Source: Chondromyces crocatus (GTDB lineage Bacteria; Myxococcota_A; Polyangia; Polyangiales; Polyangiaceae). From it: a stretch of DNA of 64,000 nucleotides. The notes under the pieces are model-generated. The model made no database searches. It saw only the letters and a list, made by a program, of their open reading frames with translations, and was not told the origin of the DNA. The position numbers were made by a program, and so were the translations under genes. Of the stretch, positions 43,489 through 55,800 are shown one piece after another. The stretch covers positions 7,332,525 to 7,396,524 of the forward strand of contig NZ_CP012159.1 of assembly GCF_001189295.1 (NCBI RefSeq), written 5' to 3'. Each line of letters starts with the position of its first letter. Within the stretch, counting starts at the first letter, position 1.

Positions 43489-46400
43489 TGCCAATGAGGA
43501 GAGGCTTCTCGAGTACCTCAAGCGCGTCACGGTGGAGCTGCATCAGACCCAGCAGCGGCTGAAGGAGCTGGAAGCTCAGGGGCACGAGCCCGTCGCGATC
43601 GTCGCGATGAGCTGCCGGTATCCCGGGGGCGTACAGACACCGGAGGACCTCTGGAAGCTCTTGTGCGAGGGCACCGACGCGGTCTCCGTGTTCCCTGCCG
43701 AGCGGGGCTGGGACCTCGACGCGCTCTACGATCCGGATCCGGACGCCAGAGGGAAAAGTTACGTGCGCGAAGGCGGGTTCCTTCGCGCCGCCGGCCACTT
43801 CGATCCGGCCTTCTTCGGCATCAGTCCGCGCGAGGCGCTCACCATCGATCCACAGCAACGCCTCTTGCTGGAGACCTCGTGGGAAGCCATCGAGCGCGCG
43901 GGGATCGACCCGGGCTCCCTTCAGGGCAGCGCGACGGGTGTCTTCATCGGCATCATCGACCAGGGTTATGCAGGGAGCCTCCTCCAGGCCCCGGACGCGC
44001 TGGAAGGGCACATCGGAACAGGTACCACGTGCAGTGTCGCCTCCGGGCGCATCGCCTACACGCTCGGCCTCGAGGGCCCAGCGGTCAGTGTCGACACGGC
44101 GTGCAGCGCGTCGCTCGTCGCGTTGCACCTCGCCTGTCAGGCGCTGCGTCTCGGCGAGTGCACTCTGGCCCTCGCAGGCGGGGTCACGTTGATGGCGACT
44201 CCGAGTTCGTTCATCGAGTTCAGCCGTCAGCGTGCGCTCTCCGAGGATGGGCGCTGTCGAGCCTTCTCCGCGCAGGCCAGCGGGACCGGGTGGGCCGAAG
44301 GTGTGGGGATGCTGCTGCTGGAGCGGCTCTCCGATGCACGCCGGCTCGGACACCCCGTGCTCGCTGTCGTCCGCGGCTCCGCCGTCAACCAGGATGGCAA
44401 GAGCCAGGGGCTCACTGCGCCCAATGGCCCCGCGCAGGAGCGCGTGATCCGGCAGGCGCTCGATGGCGCCAGGCTCTCTCCCGCAGATGTGGACGTCGTG
44501 GAGGCCCATGGCACGGGGACTCCCCTCGGGGACCCCATCGAAGCCCGTGCCCTCCTCGCCACCTATGGCCAGGCTCGCCCCGCCGAGCGGCCGCTCTGGC
44601 TCGGTTCCATCAAATCGAACCTCGGCCACACCCAGGCGGCTGCCGGCGTTGCAGGCGTGATCAAGATGGTCCTCGCCCTGCAGCATGGGCTCCTGCCACG
44701 GACCCTGCACGCGGAAGCCCCATCAGCGCACGTCGACTGGACGTCGGGAAATGTCCGGCTTCTGAACGAGGCCGTGCCCTGGGTGGCGAAGGGCCGCCCG
44801 CGGCGTGCTGGCGTATCGTCGTTCGGGATCAGCGGCACGAACGCCCACGTGGTGCTCGAAGAAGCGCCGAGCGGCAGGGCAGAGGGTCAGTCCACGGCCG
44901 TGGCGAGCATCCCCGAGAGCTTGCCGGTGCTGCTGTCGGGGAAGACGGAGTTCGCGCTCCGGGCGCAGGCAGAGCGGCTCGGGATCTACCTCGGCGAGCA
45001 GCCCGATCTGGCGCTCCTGGACGTCGCAGGTGCGCTCGCCACGACCCGCTCACATTTCGAGCATCGGGCGGTGGTGCTCGCGCAAGGTCGCGGCGCCTTG
45101 CTGGAGGCGCTGAGCGTGCTCGCCAGCGGAACGAGGGTGCCAGAGAGCAGCATCCGTGCGGCCAGGAGCCGAGGCAAGCTCGCCCTGCTCTTCACCGGGC
45201 AAGGGAGTCAGTACCTCGGGATGGGGCACGCACTCCGGGAGACCTTCCCCATCTTCCGGGAGGCCTTCGATGCCGCCTGCACTCTGCTCGATGCGCGGCT
45301 CGACAGACCCTTGCGGGACGTGATGTTCGCCCGTGGAGGCTCGGCAGATGCAACATGGCTGGACCAGACGGCCTTCACCCAGCCGGCGATCTTCGCACTC
45401 GAAGTCGCGCTCTTCAGGCTGCTGGAAGCCTGGGGCGTCAGACCGGACGTGCTGCTGGGTCACTCCGTCGGTGAGCTTTCGGCCGCACACCTTGCCGGTG
45501 TCCTTTCGCTCGACGACGCGTGTGCGCTCGTCGCTGCGCGCGCGCGCCTCATGCAAGGCCTCCCCGCGGGGGGAGCCATGGTCTCTCTCCAGGCGACCGA
45601 GGAGGAGGTCCGCGCTCAGCTCGTGGGTCGAAACGAGCGGGTCGACATCGCGGCGCTGAACGGCCCGCTGTCGACGGTGATCTCCGGCGATGACGATGGG
45701 GTCCTCACCATCGCAGAGCATTTCGAGAAGCTCGGGCGCGCTACGAAGCGCCTCCAGGTCAGCCATGCCTTCCACTCGCCCCGGATGGCCGGGATGCTGG
45801 AAGCCTTCGAGCGGGAGGCCAGCAGGCTCGCGTTTCACCCGCCGCGCATCCCGATCATCTCCAACGTCACGGGTCGACCCGCCAGCGACGAGGAACTCAC
45901 GTCGCCGGCCTACTGGGCGCGTCATGCGCGTCAGGCGGTCCGGTTCAGCGAGGGGGTGCGCGCCCTGGAGAACCAGGGTGTCACGACGTTCCTCGAGCTC
46001 GGTCCCCGCGGTGTCCTGTGCGCGATGACCGAACTCTGCCTGTCCGACGACGCGCGAAGCCGAGCGGCCTTCCTGCCTGCCCTCAGCGACGATCGCGCCG
46101 AGGTCGACACGCTGCTCACGGCCCTGGGTCACCTGCACGCGCGCGGTCACGCGCTCGACTGGCATGCCTTCTTCGCTCCTCTCGGTCCGCGGCCGGTCCA
46201 GCTCCCCACCTACGCCTTCCAGCGGCAGCGCTACTGGCCAGAGGTTCCGAGCGCCCAGAGGACCGGGGAGAGCGCAGCACGACAGGCTGCGGGTGAGGTC
46301 TCCAGCAGTCCGGGAGACCACCTGACGGTGGGCGAGAGCCGGCCGGAGTCGACGAAGCGCACAGATGCCGCGACGGACAAAGCCTCACTTCACCGGGTCG

Positions 46401-49400
46401 AGTGGTCGCCGCTGCCCGAACTCTCGGAAGCACCTCGGACGGGGCGCATCGCGCTGCTCGGTGCCGACCCCTCGAGGCTGGGCACAGCGCTGGCGACGGA
46501 AGCTGGCCAGGTGGAGCACCACCGAGATCTCGCCGCGCTTCGTACGTCGCTCGACCAGGGCGCTGCCCTGCCCGAGATCGTGCTCGCCCCGTGGGTCACC
46601 GTCGACGCCAACCGCATCGAGGCGGCCCACACGGCGTCACGCGAGGGGCTCGCGCTGCTGCAAGCGTGGCTCACCGACGAGCGCCTCGTGTCCTCTCGGC
46701 TCGCCCTGGTCACCCGGCGCGCCGTCGCCGCAGGGCCGAGTGAAGACGTCCTCGATCTGGCTGCTGCGCCCCTCTGGGGTCTCGTTCGTTCCGCACAGTC
46801 GGAGCACCCGGAGCGTCGCATCGTCCTCGTCGACATCGACCACCGCGATGCCTCCCTCCGAGCGTTGCCAGGGGCCATCGTCACGGGGGAACCACAACTC
46901 GCCGTGCGCGAGGGAGAGCTGCTCGTGCCGCGGCTGGCGAGGACCAGCGTCGTCCCGGGGATGGCACGCCAGCGATGGGACCCCGAAGGGACGGTGCTCA
47001 TCACCGGCGGCGCGAGCCCGCTCGCCTCGGTGATTGCTCGACATCTCGTGAGAAAGCACGGCGTCCGCTCTCTCGTACTGGCGTCGCGAAAGGGACGTGC
47101 GGCACCAGGCGCCGAGGCGCTGGAGAGAGAACTCACGGAGGCTGGATCCCAGGTCACGGTGGTCTCCTGCGACGTCGCCAAGCGGCACGACCTGGAGAAC
47201 GTACTCGCTTCCATTCCAGCCAACCGACCGCTGAGGGGCGTCGTCCATGCCGCCGCAGCGCTCGACGACGGTTCACTTCTCGCGCTCACGCCGGAGCGTC
47301 TCGACGAGGTCTTGCGCCCCAAGGTGGATGGTGCGTTTCACCTGCACGAGCTGACGAAGGACCTGGACGTGTCCACCTTCGTCCTCTTCTCCTCGCTGGC
47401 TGGCGTTATCGGGGGTCCTGGCCAGAGCAACTACGCCGCCGCCAACACCTTCCTCGACGCGCTGGCCCACCATCGCCGGGCCCAGGGGAAGCCATGTACA
47501 TCGCTCGCCTGGGGCCCCTGGGCACGGGGAGAGGACGTGAACGCGCACCTGGGGAGCGCCGATCTCGCGCAGCTGGGGCGGCTCGGTGTCGCCGCGATCG
47601 CGACGGAGCAGGGGCTCGCGCTCCTCGATGCCGCGCTCGATCTCCCGGATCCGTGCTTCGTCCCGGCTCACCTCGACAGAAGCACGCTCGACGGGCAGGC
47701 TCGCTGGCTACCGGCAATTCTCCGCGAACTCATCGCGGTTGGAGAGGTACGTGCCCCGTCCGAGGAGGGCGCGCTTTCCGCGCTCCAGGAACGTCTGGCT
47801 CCCCTCTCCCGAGTCGACCGATCCCGCGCGCTCACCGAGCTCGTACGTTCGCGGGTCGCCGCTGTCCTCGGGCTCTCCTCCCCGGGAGACATCGATCCCG
47901 AGCGTCCGCTGCGGGAGCTGGGTCTCGATTCGCTCATGGGACTCAACCTGCGCAACAGCCTGGAGGCACTGACGGGCCTGCGCTTGCCAGCGACGCTCCT
48001 CTTCGAGCAGCCCACCGTCGCGGCGCTGGTGCAGCGTCTGCGTGAGGGATTGTTCGGGGCTGAACCGGAGGTCGCGTTTGACACGACCGAGCCCACCACG
48101 CGCACCGAGGAGGATCCGATCGCGATCGTCGCGATGAGCTGCCGTTACCCCGGCGGGGTACAGACACCGGAGGAGCTGTGGAAGCTGCTCGTCGATGGTG
48201 TCGACGCCATCTCGCCCTTCCCCCGTGAGCGCGGGTGGGACGTCGACGCGCTCCACGATCCCGACCCCTCGGCCAGAGGGAAGACGTACGTGAGAGAGGG
48301 TGGGTTCCTCCACGACGCCGCTCGCTTCGATCCGGCGTTCTTCGGCATCAGCCCGCGGGAAGCGCTCGCCATCGATCCCCAGCAGCGGCTCTTGCTCGAG
48401 GCGTCGTGGGAGGCCATCGAGCGGGCAGGCATCGACCCGGTGTCGCTGCACGGGAGCCGAACTGGCGTCTTCGTGGGGATGAGCTTCCAGGACTACGGGG
48501 CCCGCGTCATCGAGGTCCCTGCCGATCTGGAAGGGTATCTCGGGCTCGGGAGCACGGCGAGCATCGCTTCCGGCCGCATCGCTTACGCGCTCGAGCTGGA
48601 AGGCCCGGCCGTCACCATCGACACGGCCTGCAGCTCGTCGCTGGTCAGCTTGCACCTGGCATGTCAGGCGCTGCGTCAGGGGGAATGCTCGCTGGCGCTG
48701 GCCGGAGGCGTCTGTCTCATGGCCACGCCGGCGGCATTCATCGAGTTCAGCCGGCTCCGTGCCCTCTCGCTCGACGGTCGATGCAAGGCCTTCTCCGCCG
48801 ACGCGGATGGAGCGGGGTTTGCCGAGGGACTGGGAATGCTCCTGCTGGAGCGCCTCTCGGACGCAACGCGCCATGGCCACCCCGTGCTCGCCGTCATCCG
48901 TGGCTCGGCCGTCAATCAGGACGGGAAGAGCCAGGGACTCACAGCCCCCAACGGCGCAGCGCAGGAGCGGGTGATCCGCCAGGCGCTGGCCAGCGCGCGG
49001 CTCGGTCTTCAGGAGATCGACGCCATCGAGGCGCACGGGACGGGGACGGCCCTCGGAGACCCCATCGAGGCGCAGGCCTTGCTCGCTACCTATGGGCAAG
49101 GGCGCCAGGCGCAACAGCCTCTCTGGCTCGGCTCCATCAAGTCCAACCTCGGCCATACCCAGGCCGCCGCTGGCGTCGCTGGCGTCATCAAGATGGTCCT
49201 GGCCCTGCACCACCAGGTGCTGCCCAGGACCCTGCACGCCGAGGTGCCATCGTCTCATGTCGACTGGTCCCCGGGCACCATCCGTCTCCTGACCGAAGCC
49301 GTGCCCTGGCTACCTTCGGAGCGACCTCGTCGCGCCGGGGTCTCCTCCTTCGGCATCAGCGGCACCAACGCTCACCTCATTCTCGAAGAGCCGCCACTCT

Positions 49401-52400
49401 CCGAGGGGGCCTCGCTCGCTGCTTCGCAACCCCCCTCCACGGCTTCAGTCACGGGTGACGTGCCTCCGGTCGCCGAGGAGGCATCGATACCGACCTCGCT
49501 TCCCGCCTGGCCCCTGCTGCTGTCAGGCAAGACCGAGGCGGCCCTGTACGCTCAGGCCGGGCGACTCCGCGACCACCTCCAGGCCCATCCCCATCTTCCC
49601 CTCGGGGATGTCGCCTTCTCGCTCGCCACCACGCGCTCCCACTTCGACCACCGCGCTGCCCTTCTCCTCCACGACCGCGACACGGCCCTCCACGCCCTCG
49701 CCTCCCTTGCCCAGGGCAGCACGCCGCCGCAGGCCGTGCTCGGTCTGGCTTCCAGCGCCGGCAAGCTCGCTCTGCTCTTCACCGGACAGGGCAGCCAGCG
49801 CATCGCCATGGGCCGGCCCCTCTACCGCGCCTTTCCCCTCTTCCGCGACGCCTTCGACGCCGTCTGTCTTCACCTCGATCCTCTCCTCGACCGTCCCCTC
49901 CTCGATGTCCTGTTCGCCGACGAAGACGCTCCTCACGCTGCTCTCCTCGACCAGACCGCCTTCACCCAGCCCGCCCTCTTCGCGCTCGAAGTCGCCCTCT
50001 TCAGGCTCCTCGAAGCCTTCGGCCTCGCTCCGGACCTGCTCCTCGGTCACTCCATCGGCGAGATCGTTGCCGCACACGTCGCCTCCGTCCTCTCCCTGAA
50101 GGACGCTTGCGCCCTCGTCGCCGCGCGCGCTCGCCTCATGCAGGCCTTGCCCCCGGGGGGGGCCATGCTCGCCCTCCACGCCTCCGAGCAGGAGCTGCTG
50201 CCCCTCCTCGCCGGCCGCGAGCACCTCCTCGCCATCGCGGCCCTCAACGGGCCTTGTGCCTCCGTACTCTCCGGTGACCCCCACGCCGTCGCCGACGTCG
50301 CCGCACACTTCCAGGCCCTCGGACGCAAGGTCACTCCCTTGCGCGTCAGCCACGCCTTTCACTCCCCTCACCTCGACCCCATCCTCGACGCCTTCCGCAC
50401 CGTCGCCGCCTCCCTCTCGTTCCACCCGCCGCGCATCCCCCTGCTCTCCAACCTCTCCGGCAACCTCGCCTCCAACCACGACCTCGCCTCCCCCGACTAC
50501 TGGGTCCGACACGCTCGACACACCGTCCGCTTCCTTGATGCCGTCCGCACGCTCGAAGCAGAAGGCGCCTCCACCTTCCTCGAACTCGGCCCTCACGGCG
50601 TGCTCTGCGCCATGGCCCAGGACGGCCTGTCCGAACACGCACGCGCTCGCTCCGCCTTCCTCCCCGTCCTCCGCAACGACCGTGACGACCGCCATGCCTT
50701 GCTCCTCGCACTCGCCGGCCTCCACGCTCGCGGACATCACCTCCACTGGAGCTCCGTCTTCGCTCCCTTCCACCCACGCCGCGTCTCGCTCCCCACCTAC
50801 CCCTTCCAGCGCGACCGCTACTGGCTCGATGCCGGGAAGCGCCCAACCCCCGACGATGCCGTCAAGGCACCTTCCCGGAACGCCGGAAGCAGCGACGCGA
50901 CCCCTCCCGTCCCAGCGCTCTACCAGCTGACGTGGACTGCGACCCCGAGCGCACCGTCGTCACCGCCCCGGAGGCACTGTGCAGTGCTTGGAACGCTCGA
51001 TGACGACCTGCGTGCAGCGCTCGCATCGGGCAACCTGGAGGTTGATCGGTATGCTGATTTCGAGGCGCTCGAGGCAGCACTCGATCGGGGTTCCCCACTC
51101 CCCCTGACTGTCATCGCCCCCCTGGTGTCTCCGCAGGGGGATCCCGTGGAGACGACGCACACGGTGGCGCAAGCTGGGCTCGCGCTGCTCCAGGCGTGGC
51201 TGAAGGAGACCCGCCTGGGGTCGTCCCGGCTCGCACTGGTCACCCGGAGAGCCGTCGCGGCGCAGCCCGGAGAGGGCATCGCCGATCTCGGCGCAGCGAC
51301 ACTCTGGGGGCTCTTGCGCTCGGCACAGACGGAGCACCCCGACCGCTCCTTGCTCCTCGTCGACGTCGACACGCACGCGACGTCTCACCACACCCTGCAC
51401 GCTGCACTCGAAACAGGTGAACCACAGCTCGCCGTGAGAGAGGGGCGCTTGCTGGTCCCGCAGCTTGCGCCCGTCTTCGTGCCCAACCGAGCGGTGGCCG
51501 ACAAGCTGAAGCCCGAAGGCACGGTGCTCGTCCTCGGTGGCACCGGGGGGCTCGGGAGCCAGATCGCCCGCCACCTGGTCACCGAGCACGACGTGCGTCA
51601 CTTGCTCCTCGCTTCGCGGCAAGGGCGAGCGGCAGAGGGCGCGGAGACTCTGGAAGCCGAACTCACGAAAATGGGAGCGTCCGTCACCCTGGCGGCCTGT
51701 GATGCGGCCGATGGCGATGCACTGAAGGCGCTCCTTGCGTCTGTGCCACCAGCGCATCCCCTCACTGGCGTCATCCACGCAGCCGGTGTGCTCGACGACG
51801 GACTCCTCGCCACGATGTTGCCCGAGCAGCTCACCAGGGCGCTGAAGCCCAAGGTGGATGCCGCATTCCATCTTCACGAGCTGACACGAACGCTCGATCT
51901 ATCCCTGTTCGTTCTCTTCTCATCGCTGGCTGGCGTGCTCGGAGGTCCAGGTCAGGCCAACTACGCTGCAGCGAACGCCCTGCTCGATGCGCTGGCCCAC
52001 CGTCGGAAGGCCGAAGGCCTCCCCGCGATGGCGCTCGCGTGGGGACCGTGGGCCGCACCTGGCAGCATGACCGCCTCGCTGACGGACGCCGATCGCGCTC
52101 GGCTCGCACGTCACGGCATCTTCCCGCTCGCTCCGGGCGAGGGACTCTCCCTCTTCGATACGGCGCTCGGCAGTCCCGAGGGCAGTCTCGTGGCCGCACG
52201 CCTCGCGCCGTCCCCACGAGCTGCCGAGGAAAGGCAGAACGGCGCGCCCCCCATGCAGAGAGGGCTTCCCCAGGCCGTAATCGATGCACGAGGAGCCACC
52301 ACCCCGTCGACATTGAGGGAGCGGCTCGCCGACTTGCCCGAGGCGGAGCGCGACCGTGTCGTGATCTCCCTCGTTCGCGACGAGGTGGCGACGGTCCTGG

Positions 52401-52846
52401 GTCTCACGTCGAGAGGAGCGCTCAAACCCGACCAGTCGCTCCACACGCTCGGCATCGATTCGCTCACCGCACTCGAGCTGCGCAACCGACTCGCTGCAAT
52501 CACGGGCCTGCGCCTCACGCCAACGCTGCTCTACGACCACCCTACCCCCATGGCAGTCGCTCGGTACCTGCGCACAGCGCTGCTCCCGGACGGGAAAGCG
52601 ATGGCCATCCATGCGCTCGGCGAGATCGACCGGCAGCTCACCGTCCTCGCTTCCGTGGGAGCCATCGAAGACCTCCGGGGGGACCTGATGGGGAGATTGG
52701 AAGCACTCCTGGCGAAGTTGACCGGTCCTCTACAGGGAACGAGCGGGGCTCCTCCCTCCGAAGCGCTCCAGTCAGCCAGCGATGACGAGCTGTTCGACCT
52801 CATCGATCGAGAACTCGGGACGCACGGAGACCGCCATGACGAATGA
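43481..52846 (+). CDS. Type I polyketide synthase, modules 4 and 5
   Basis: About 3121 residues from ATG 43481, which has GGAG 10 nt upstream and begins a classic N-terminal docking coiled coil ([20 protein letters not shown], then [10 protein letters not shown]). The frame is open further upstream only inside the preceding gene. Domain order: KS-AT-KR-ACP, KS-AT-KR-ACP, C-terminal docking ([13 protein letters not shown]). Both ATs carry malonyl signatures, so the methyl branching of the first three units stops here. The two modules should add two unbranched units with hydroxyl groups, or one ketone if KR4 is dead (see module 4). The stop overlaps the next start by 11 nt. The docking coil matches the C-terminal helices of the first synthase, supporting direct transfer. 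Confidence 0.95.
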   Translation: MASANEERLLEYLKRVTVELHQTQQRLKELEAQGHEPVAIVAMSCRYPGGVQTPEDLWKLLCEGTDAVSVFPAERGWDLDALYDPDPDARGKSYVREGGFLRAAGHFDPAFFGISPREALTIDPQQRLLLETSWEAIERAGIDPGSLQGSATGVFIGIIDQGYAGSLLQAPDALEGHIGTGTTCSVASGRIAYTLGLEGPAVSVDTACSASLVALHLACQALRLGECTLALAGGVTLMATPSSFIEFSRQRALSEDGRCRAFSAQASGTGWAEGVGMLLLERLSDARRLGHPVLAVVRGSAVNQDGKSQGLTAPNGPAQERVIRQALDGARLSPADVDVVEAHGTGTPLGDPIEARALLATYGQARPAERPLWLGSIKSNLGHTQAAAGVAGVIKMVLALQHGLLPRTLHAEAPSAHVDWTSGNVRLLNEAVPWVAKGRPRRAGVSSFGISGTNAHVVLEEAPSGRAEGQSTAVASIPESLPVLLSGKTEFALRAQAERLGIYLGEQPDLALLDVAGALATTRSHFEHRAVVLAQGRGALLEALSVLASGTRVPESSIRAARSRGKLALLFTGQGSQYLGMGHALRETFPIFREAFDAACTLLDARLDRPLRDVMFARGGSADATWLDQTAFTQPAIFALEVALFRLLEAWGVRPDVLLGHSVGELSAAHLAGVLSLDDACALVAARARLMQGLPAGGAMVSLQATEEEVRAQLVGRNERVDIAALNGPLSTVISGDDDGVLTIAEHFEKLGRATKRLQVSHAFHSPRMAGMLEAFEREASRLAFHPPRIPIISNVTGRPASDEELTSPAYWARHARQAVRFSEGVRALENQGVTTFLELGPRGVLCAMTELCLSDDARSRAAFLPALSDDRAEVDTLLTALGHLHARGHALDWHAFFAPLGPRPVQLPTYAFQRQRYWPEVPSAQRTGESAARQAAGEVSSSPGDHLTVGESRPESTKRTDAATDKASLHRVEWSPLPELSEAPRTGRIALLGADPSRLGTALATEAGQVEHHRDLAALRTSLDQGAALPEIVLAPWVTVDANRIEAAHTASREGLALLQAWLTDERLVSSRLALVTRRAVAAGPSEDVLDLAAAPLWGLVRSAQSEHPERRIVLVDIDHRDASLRALPGAIVTGEPQLAVREGELLVPRLARTSVVPGMARQRWDPEGTVLITGGASPLASVIARHLVRKHGVRSLVLASRKGRAAPGAEALERELTEAGSQVTVVSCDVAKRHDLENVLASIPANRPLRGVVHAAAALDDGSLLALTPERLDEVLRPKVDGAFHLHELTKDLDVSTFVLFSSLAGVIGGPGQSNYAAANTFLDALAHHRRAQGKPCTSLAWGPWARGEDVNAHLGSADLAQLGRLGVAAIATEQGLALLDAALDLPDPCFVPAHLDRSTLDGQARWLPAILRELIAVGEVRAPSEEGALSALQERLAPLSRVDRSRALTELVRSRVAAVLGLSSPGDIDPERPLRELGLDSLMGLNLRNSLEALTGLRLPATLLFEQPTVAALVQRLREGLFGAEPEVAFDTTEPTTRTEEDPIAIVAMSCRYPGGVQTPEELWKLLVDGVDAISPFPRERGWDVDALHDPDPSARGKTYVREGGFLHDAARFDPAFFGISPREALAIDPQQRLLLEASWEAIERAGIDPVSLHGSRTGVFVGMSFQDYGARVIEVPADLEGYLGLGSTASIASGRIAYALELEGPAVTIDTACSSSLVSLHLACQALRQGECSLALAGGVCLMATPAAFIEFSRLRALSLDGRCKAFSADADGAGFAEGLGMLLLERLSDATRHGHPVLAVIRGSAVNQDGKSQGLTAPNGAAQERVIRQALASARLGLQEIDAIEAHGTGTALGDPIEAQALLATYGQGRQAQQPLWLGSIKSNLGHTQAAAGVAGVIKMVLALHHQVLPRTLHAEVPSSHVDWSPGTIRLLTEAVPWLPSERPRRAGVSSFGISGTNAHLILEEPPLSEGASLAASQPPSTASVTGDVPPVAEEASIPTSLPAWPLLLSGKTEAALYAQAGRLRDHLQAHPHLPLGDVAFSLATTRSHFDHRAALLLHDRDTALHALASLAQGSTPPQAVLGLASSAGKLALLFTGQGSQRIAMGRPLYRAFPLFRDAFDAVCLHLDPLLDRPLLDVLFADEDAPHAALLDQTAFTQPALFALEVALFRLLEAFGLAPDLLLGHSIGEIVAAHVASVLSLKDACALVAARARLMQALPPGGAMLALHASEQELLPLLAGREHLLAIAALNGPCASVLSGDPHAVADVAAHFQALGRKVTPLRVSHAFHSPHLDPILDAFRTVAASLSFHPPRIPLLSNLSGNLASNHDLASPDYWVRHARHTVRFLDAVRTLEAEGASTFLELGPHGVLCAMAQDGLSEHARARSAFLPVLRNDRDDRHALLLALAGLHARGHHLHWSSVFAPFHPRRVSLPTYPFQRDRYWLDAGKRPTPDDAVKAPSRNAGSSDATPPVPALYQLTWTATPSAPSSPPRRHCAVLGTLDDDLRAALASGNLEVDRYADFEALEAALDRGSPLPLTVIAPLVSPQGDPVETTHTVAQAGLALLQAWLKETRLGSSRLALVTRRAVAAQPGEGIADLGAATLWGLLRSAQTEHPDRSLLLVDVDTHATSHHTLHAALETGEPQLAVREGRLLVPQLAPVFVPNRAVADKLKPEGTVLVLGGTGGLGSQIARHLVTEHDVRHLLLASRQGRAAEGAETLEAELTKMGASVTLAACDAADGDALKALLASVPPAHPLTGVIHAAGVLDDGLLATMLPEQLTRALKPKVDAAFHLHELTRTLDLSLFVLFSSLAGVLGGPGQANYAAANALLDALAHRRKAEGLPAMALAWGPWAAPGSMTASLTDADRARLARHGIFPLAPGEGLSLFDTALGSPEGSLVAARLAPSPRAAEERQNGAPPMQRGLPQAVIDARGATTPSTLRERLADLPEAERDRVVISLVRDEVATVLGLTSRGALKPDQSLHTLGIDSLTALELRNRLAAITGLRLTPTLLYDHPTPMAVARYLRTALLPDGKAMAIHALGEIDRQLTVLASVGAIEDLRGDLMGRLEALLAKLTGPLQGTSGAPPSEALQSASDDELFDLIDRELGTHGDRHDE
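43586..48040 (+). other. PKS module 4: KS-AT-KR-ACP, malonyl, KR cofactor loop degenerate
   Basis: KS Cys208 ([10 protein letters not shown]). AT: GHSVGE Ser662, HAFH 762-765, malonyl type. KR: the Rossmann loop reads TGGASPLAS (1175-1183) instead of TGGTGxLG, losing two of the glycines that bind NADPH, while the catalytic Ser/Tyr/Asn set (FSSLAG, SNYAAAN) and ALDDG are kept. ACP Ser1484 in LGLDSL. The module should leave a keto group if the KR is inactive. Confidence 0.85.
48113..52590 (+). other. PKS module 5: KS-AT-KR-ACP, malonyl, gives hydroxyl
   Basis: KS Cys1717. AT: GHSIGE Ser2191, HAFH 2291-2294, malonyl type. [19 protein letters not shown] (B-type), [17 protein letters not shown] with Ser2994. 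The AT is almost the same DNA as those of modules 6 and 7. Confidence 0.9.
49508..50831 (+). repeat. Malonyl AT block, copy 1 of 3 (module 5)
   Basis: 1324 bp spanning the KS-AT linker and the malonyl AT to the post-AT YWLD motif. Gap-free match to 54348-55671 and to the start of module 7 AT. Confidence 0.85.
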
Positions 52847-55800
52847 GGACAAGCTGCGCAGCTACCTCAAGCGAGTAACGCACGAGCTTCACCAGGCACG
52901 CGAGCGCCTGCGCGACATCGAGACCCGAGGGCTGGAACCGATCGCCATCGTCGGAATGGGCTGCCGTTACCCCGGTGGGGTGCAGACGCCAGAGAAGCTG
53001 TGGGAGCTGCTCGTCGATGGGACCGACGCCATCTCGCCGTTTCCCACCGAGCGCGGGTGGGACGTCGACGCGCTCTACGATCCCGACCCCTCGGCCAGAG
53101 GGAAGTCGTACGTGAGAGAGGGCGGGTTCCTCCACGATGCCGACCGCTTCGATCCGGCCTTCTTCGGCATCAGTCCACGCGAGGCGCTCGCCATGGATCC
53201 GCAGCAACGGCTCTTGCTGGAGACGTCATGGGAAGCCATCGAGCGGGCAGGCATCGACCCTGTGTCGCTTCACGGCAGTCAGACTGGCGTCTTCGTCGGC
53301 GCCATCGATCAAGGCTATGGGCCCCTTCTGCTGCAGACGCCCGACAAGGTCGAGGGGTACATCGGGACCGGGAGCACTTGCAGCGTCGCGTCGGGGCGAA
53401 TCGCCTTCACCCTGGGCCTGGAAGGACCAGCGATCAGCGTCGACACCGCCTGCAGCGCGTCTCTCGTCGCGCTGCACCTCGCCTGCCAGTCCTTGCGTCA
53501 GGGAGAGTGTTCTCTGGCGCTGGGCGGAGGGGTGACCTTCATGGCCACGCCGGCGGCATTCGTCGAGTTCAGCCGACAGCGAGGTCTTGCGCTGGATGGG
53601 CGTTGCAAGGCCTTCTCGGCACAGGCCGATGGGGCTGCCTGGGCAGAGGGGGCCGGGATGTTGCTCCTGGAGCGGTTGTCGGACGCGAAGCGTCATGGTC
53701 ACCCGGTGCTCGCCGTCATCCGCGGCTCGGCCGTCAATCAGGACGGGAAAAGTCAGGGCCTCACCGCCCCCAACGGTCCCGCCCAGGAGCGGGTGATCCG
53801 TCAGGCGCTGGCGAACGCGAAGCTCTCTCCGAGCGACGTGGATGCCGTCGAAGCGCACGGGACGGGGACGGCCCTCGGAGATCCCATCGAGGCGCAGGCC
53901 TTGCTCGCCACCTATGGCCAAGAGCGCCAGGCGCAACAGCCTCTCTGGCTCGGATCCATCAAGTCCAACCTCGGTCATACCCAGGCCGCCGCTGGCGTCG
54001 CTGGCGTCATCAAGATGGTCCTGGCCCTGCACCACCAGGTGCTGCCCAGGACCCTGCACGCCGAGGTGCCGTCGTCTCATGTCGACTGGTCCCCGGGCAC
54101 CATCCGTCTCCTGACCGAGGCCGTACCCTGGCTGCCTTCAGAACGGCCTCGTCGCGCCGGGGTCTCCTCCTTCGGCATCAGCGGCACCAACGCTCACCTC
54201 ATTCTCGAAGAGCCACCACTCATCGAGGGGGCCTCGCTCACCGAGGGGACCTCGCTCGCTGCTTCGCAACCCCCCTCCACAGCTCCAGTCGCAGGTGACG
54301 TGTCTCCGGTCGCCGAGAACGGGTCGACACCGACCTCGCTTCCCACCTGGCCCTTGCTGCTGTCAGGCAAGACCGAGGCGGCTCTGTACGCTCAGGCCGG
54401 GCAGCTCCGCGATCACCTCCAGGCCCATCCCCATCTTCCCCTCGGGGATGTCGCCTTCTCGCTCGCCACCACGCGCTCCCACTTCGACCACCGCGCCGCC
54501 CTTCTCCTTCACGACCGCGACACGGCCCTCCACGCCCTCGCCTCCCTTGCCCAGGGCAGCACGCCGCCGCAGGCCGTGCTCGGTCTGGCTTCCAGCGCCG
54601 GCAAGCTCGCCCTGCTCTTCACCGGACAGGGCAGCCAGCGCATCGCCATGGGCCGGCCCCTCTACCGTGCCTTTCCCCCCTTCCGCGACGCATTCGACGC
54701 CGTCTGTCGTCACCTCGATCCTCTCCTCGACCGTCCCCTGCGCGATGTCCTGTTCGCCGACGAAGACGCTCCTCACGCTGCTCTCCTCGACCAGACCGCC
54801 TTCACCCAGCCCGCCCTCTTCGCGCTCGAAGTCGCCCTCTTCAGGCTCCTCGAAGCCTTCGGCCTCGCTCCGGACCTGCTCCTCGGTCACTCCATCGGCG
54901 AGATCGTTGCCGCACACGTCGCCTCCGTCCTCTCCCTGAAGGACGCTTGCACCCTCGTCGCCGCGCGCGCTCGCCTCATGCAGGCCTTGCCCCCGGGGGG
55001 GGCCATGCTCGCCCTCCACGCCTCCGAGCAGGAACTGCTGCCCCTCCTCGCCGGCCGCGAGCACCTCCTCGCCATCGCTGCCCTCAACGGGCCTTCTGCC
55101 TCTGTCCTCTCCGGCGACCCCCACGCCGTCGCCGACGTCGCCGCACACTTCCAGGCCCTCGGACGCAAGGTCACTCCCTTGCGCGTCAGCCACGCATTTC
55201 ACTCCCCTCACCTCGACCCCATCCTCGACGCCTTCCGCACCGTCGCCGCCTCCCTCTCGTTCCATCCGCCCCGCATCCCCCTGCTCTCCAACCTCTCCGG
55301 CAACCTCGCCTCCAACCACGACCTCGCCTCCCCCGACTACTGGGTCCGACACGCGCGACACACCGTCCGCTTCCTTGATGCCGTCCGCACGCTCGAAGCA
55401 GAAGGCGCCTCCACCTTCCTCGAACTCGGCCCTCACGGCGTGCTCTGCGCCATGGCCCAGGACGGCCTGTCCGAACACGCACGCGCTCGCTCCGCCCTCC
55501 TCCCCGTCCTTCGCAACGACCGCGACGACCGCCATGCCTTGCTCCTCGCGCTCGCCGGGCTCCACGCTCGCGGACACCACCTCGACTGGAGCGCCGTCTT
55601 CGCTCCCTTCCACCCACGCCGCGTCTCGCTCCCCACCTACCCCTTCCAGCGCGACCGCTACTGGCTCGATGCAGGCAGGAAGAGTAGCGCGGACGCCATG
55701 CCTTCCACGGCAGCCGATGTCCACTTCTGGAAGGCGATCGAGTCAGGGGATCTCGAAGCCATCGCCACCGCGCTCCATGTCCAGGGAGAGGAGCAACGAA

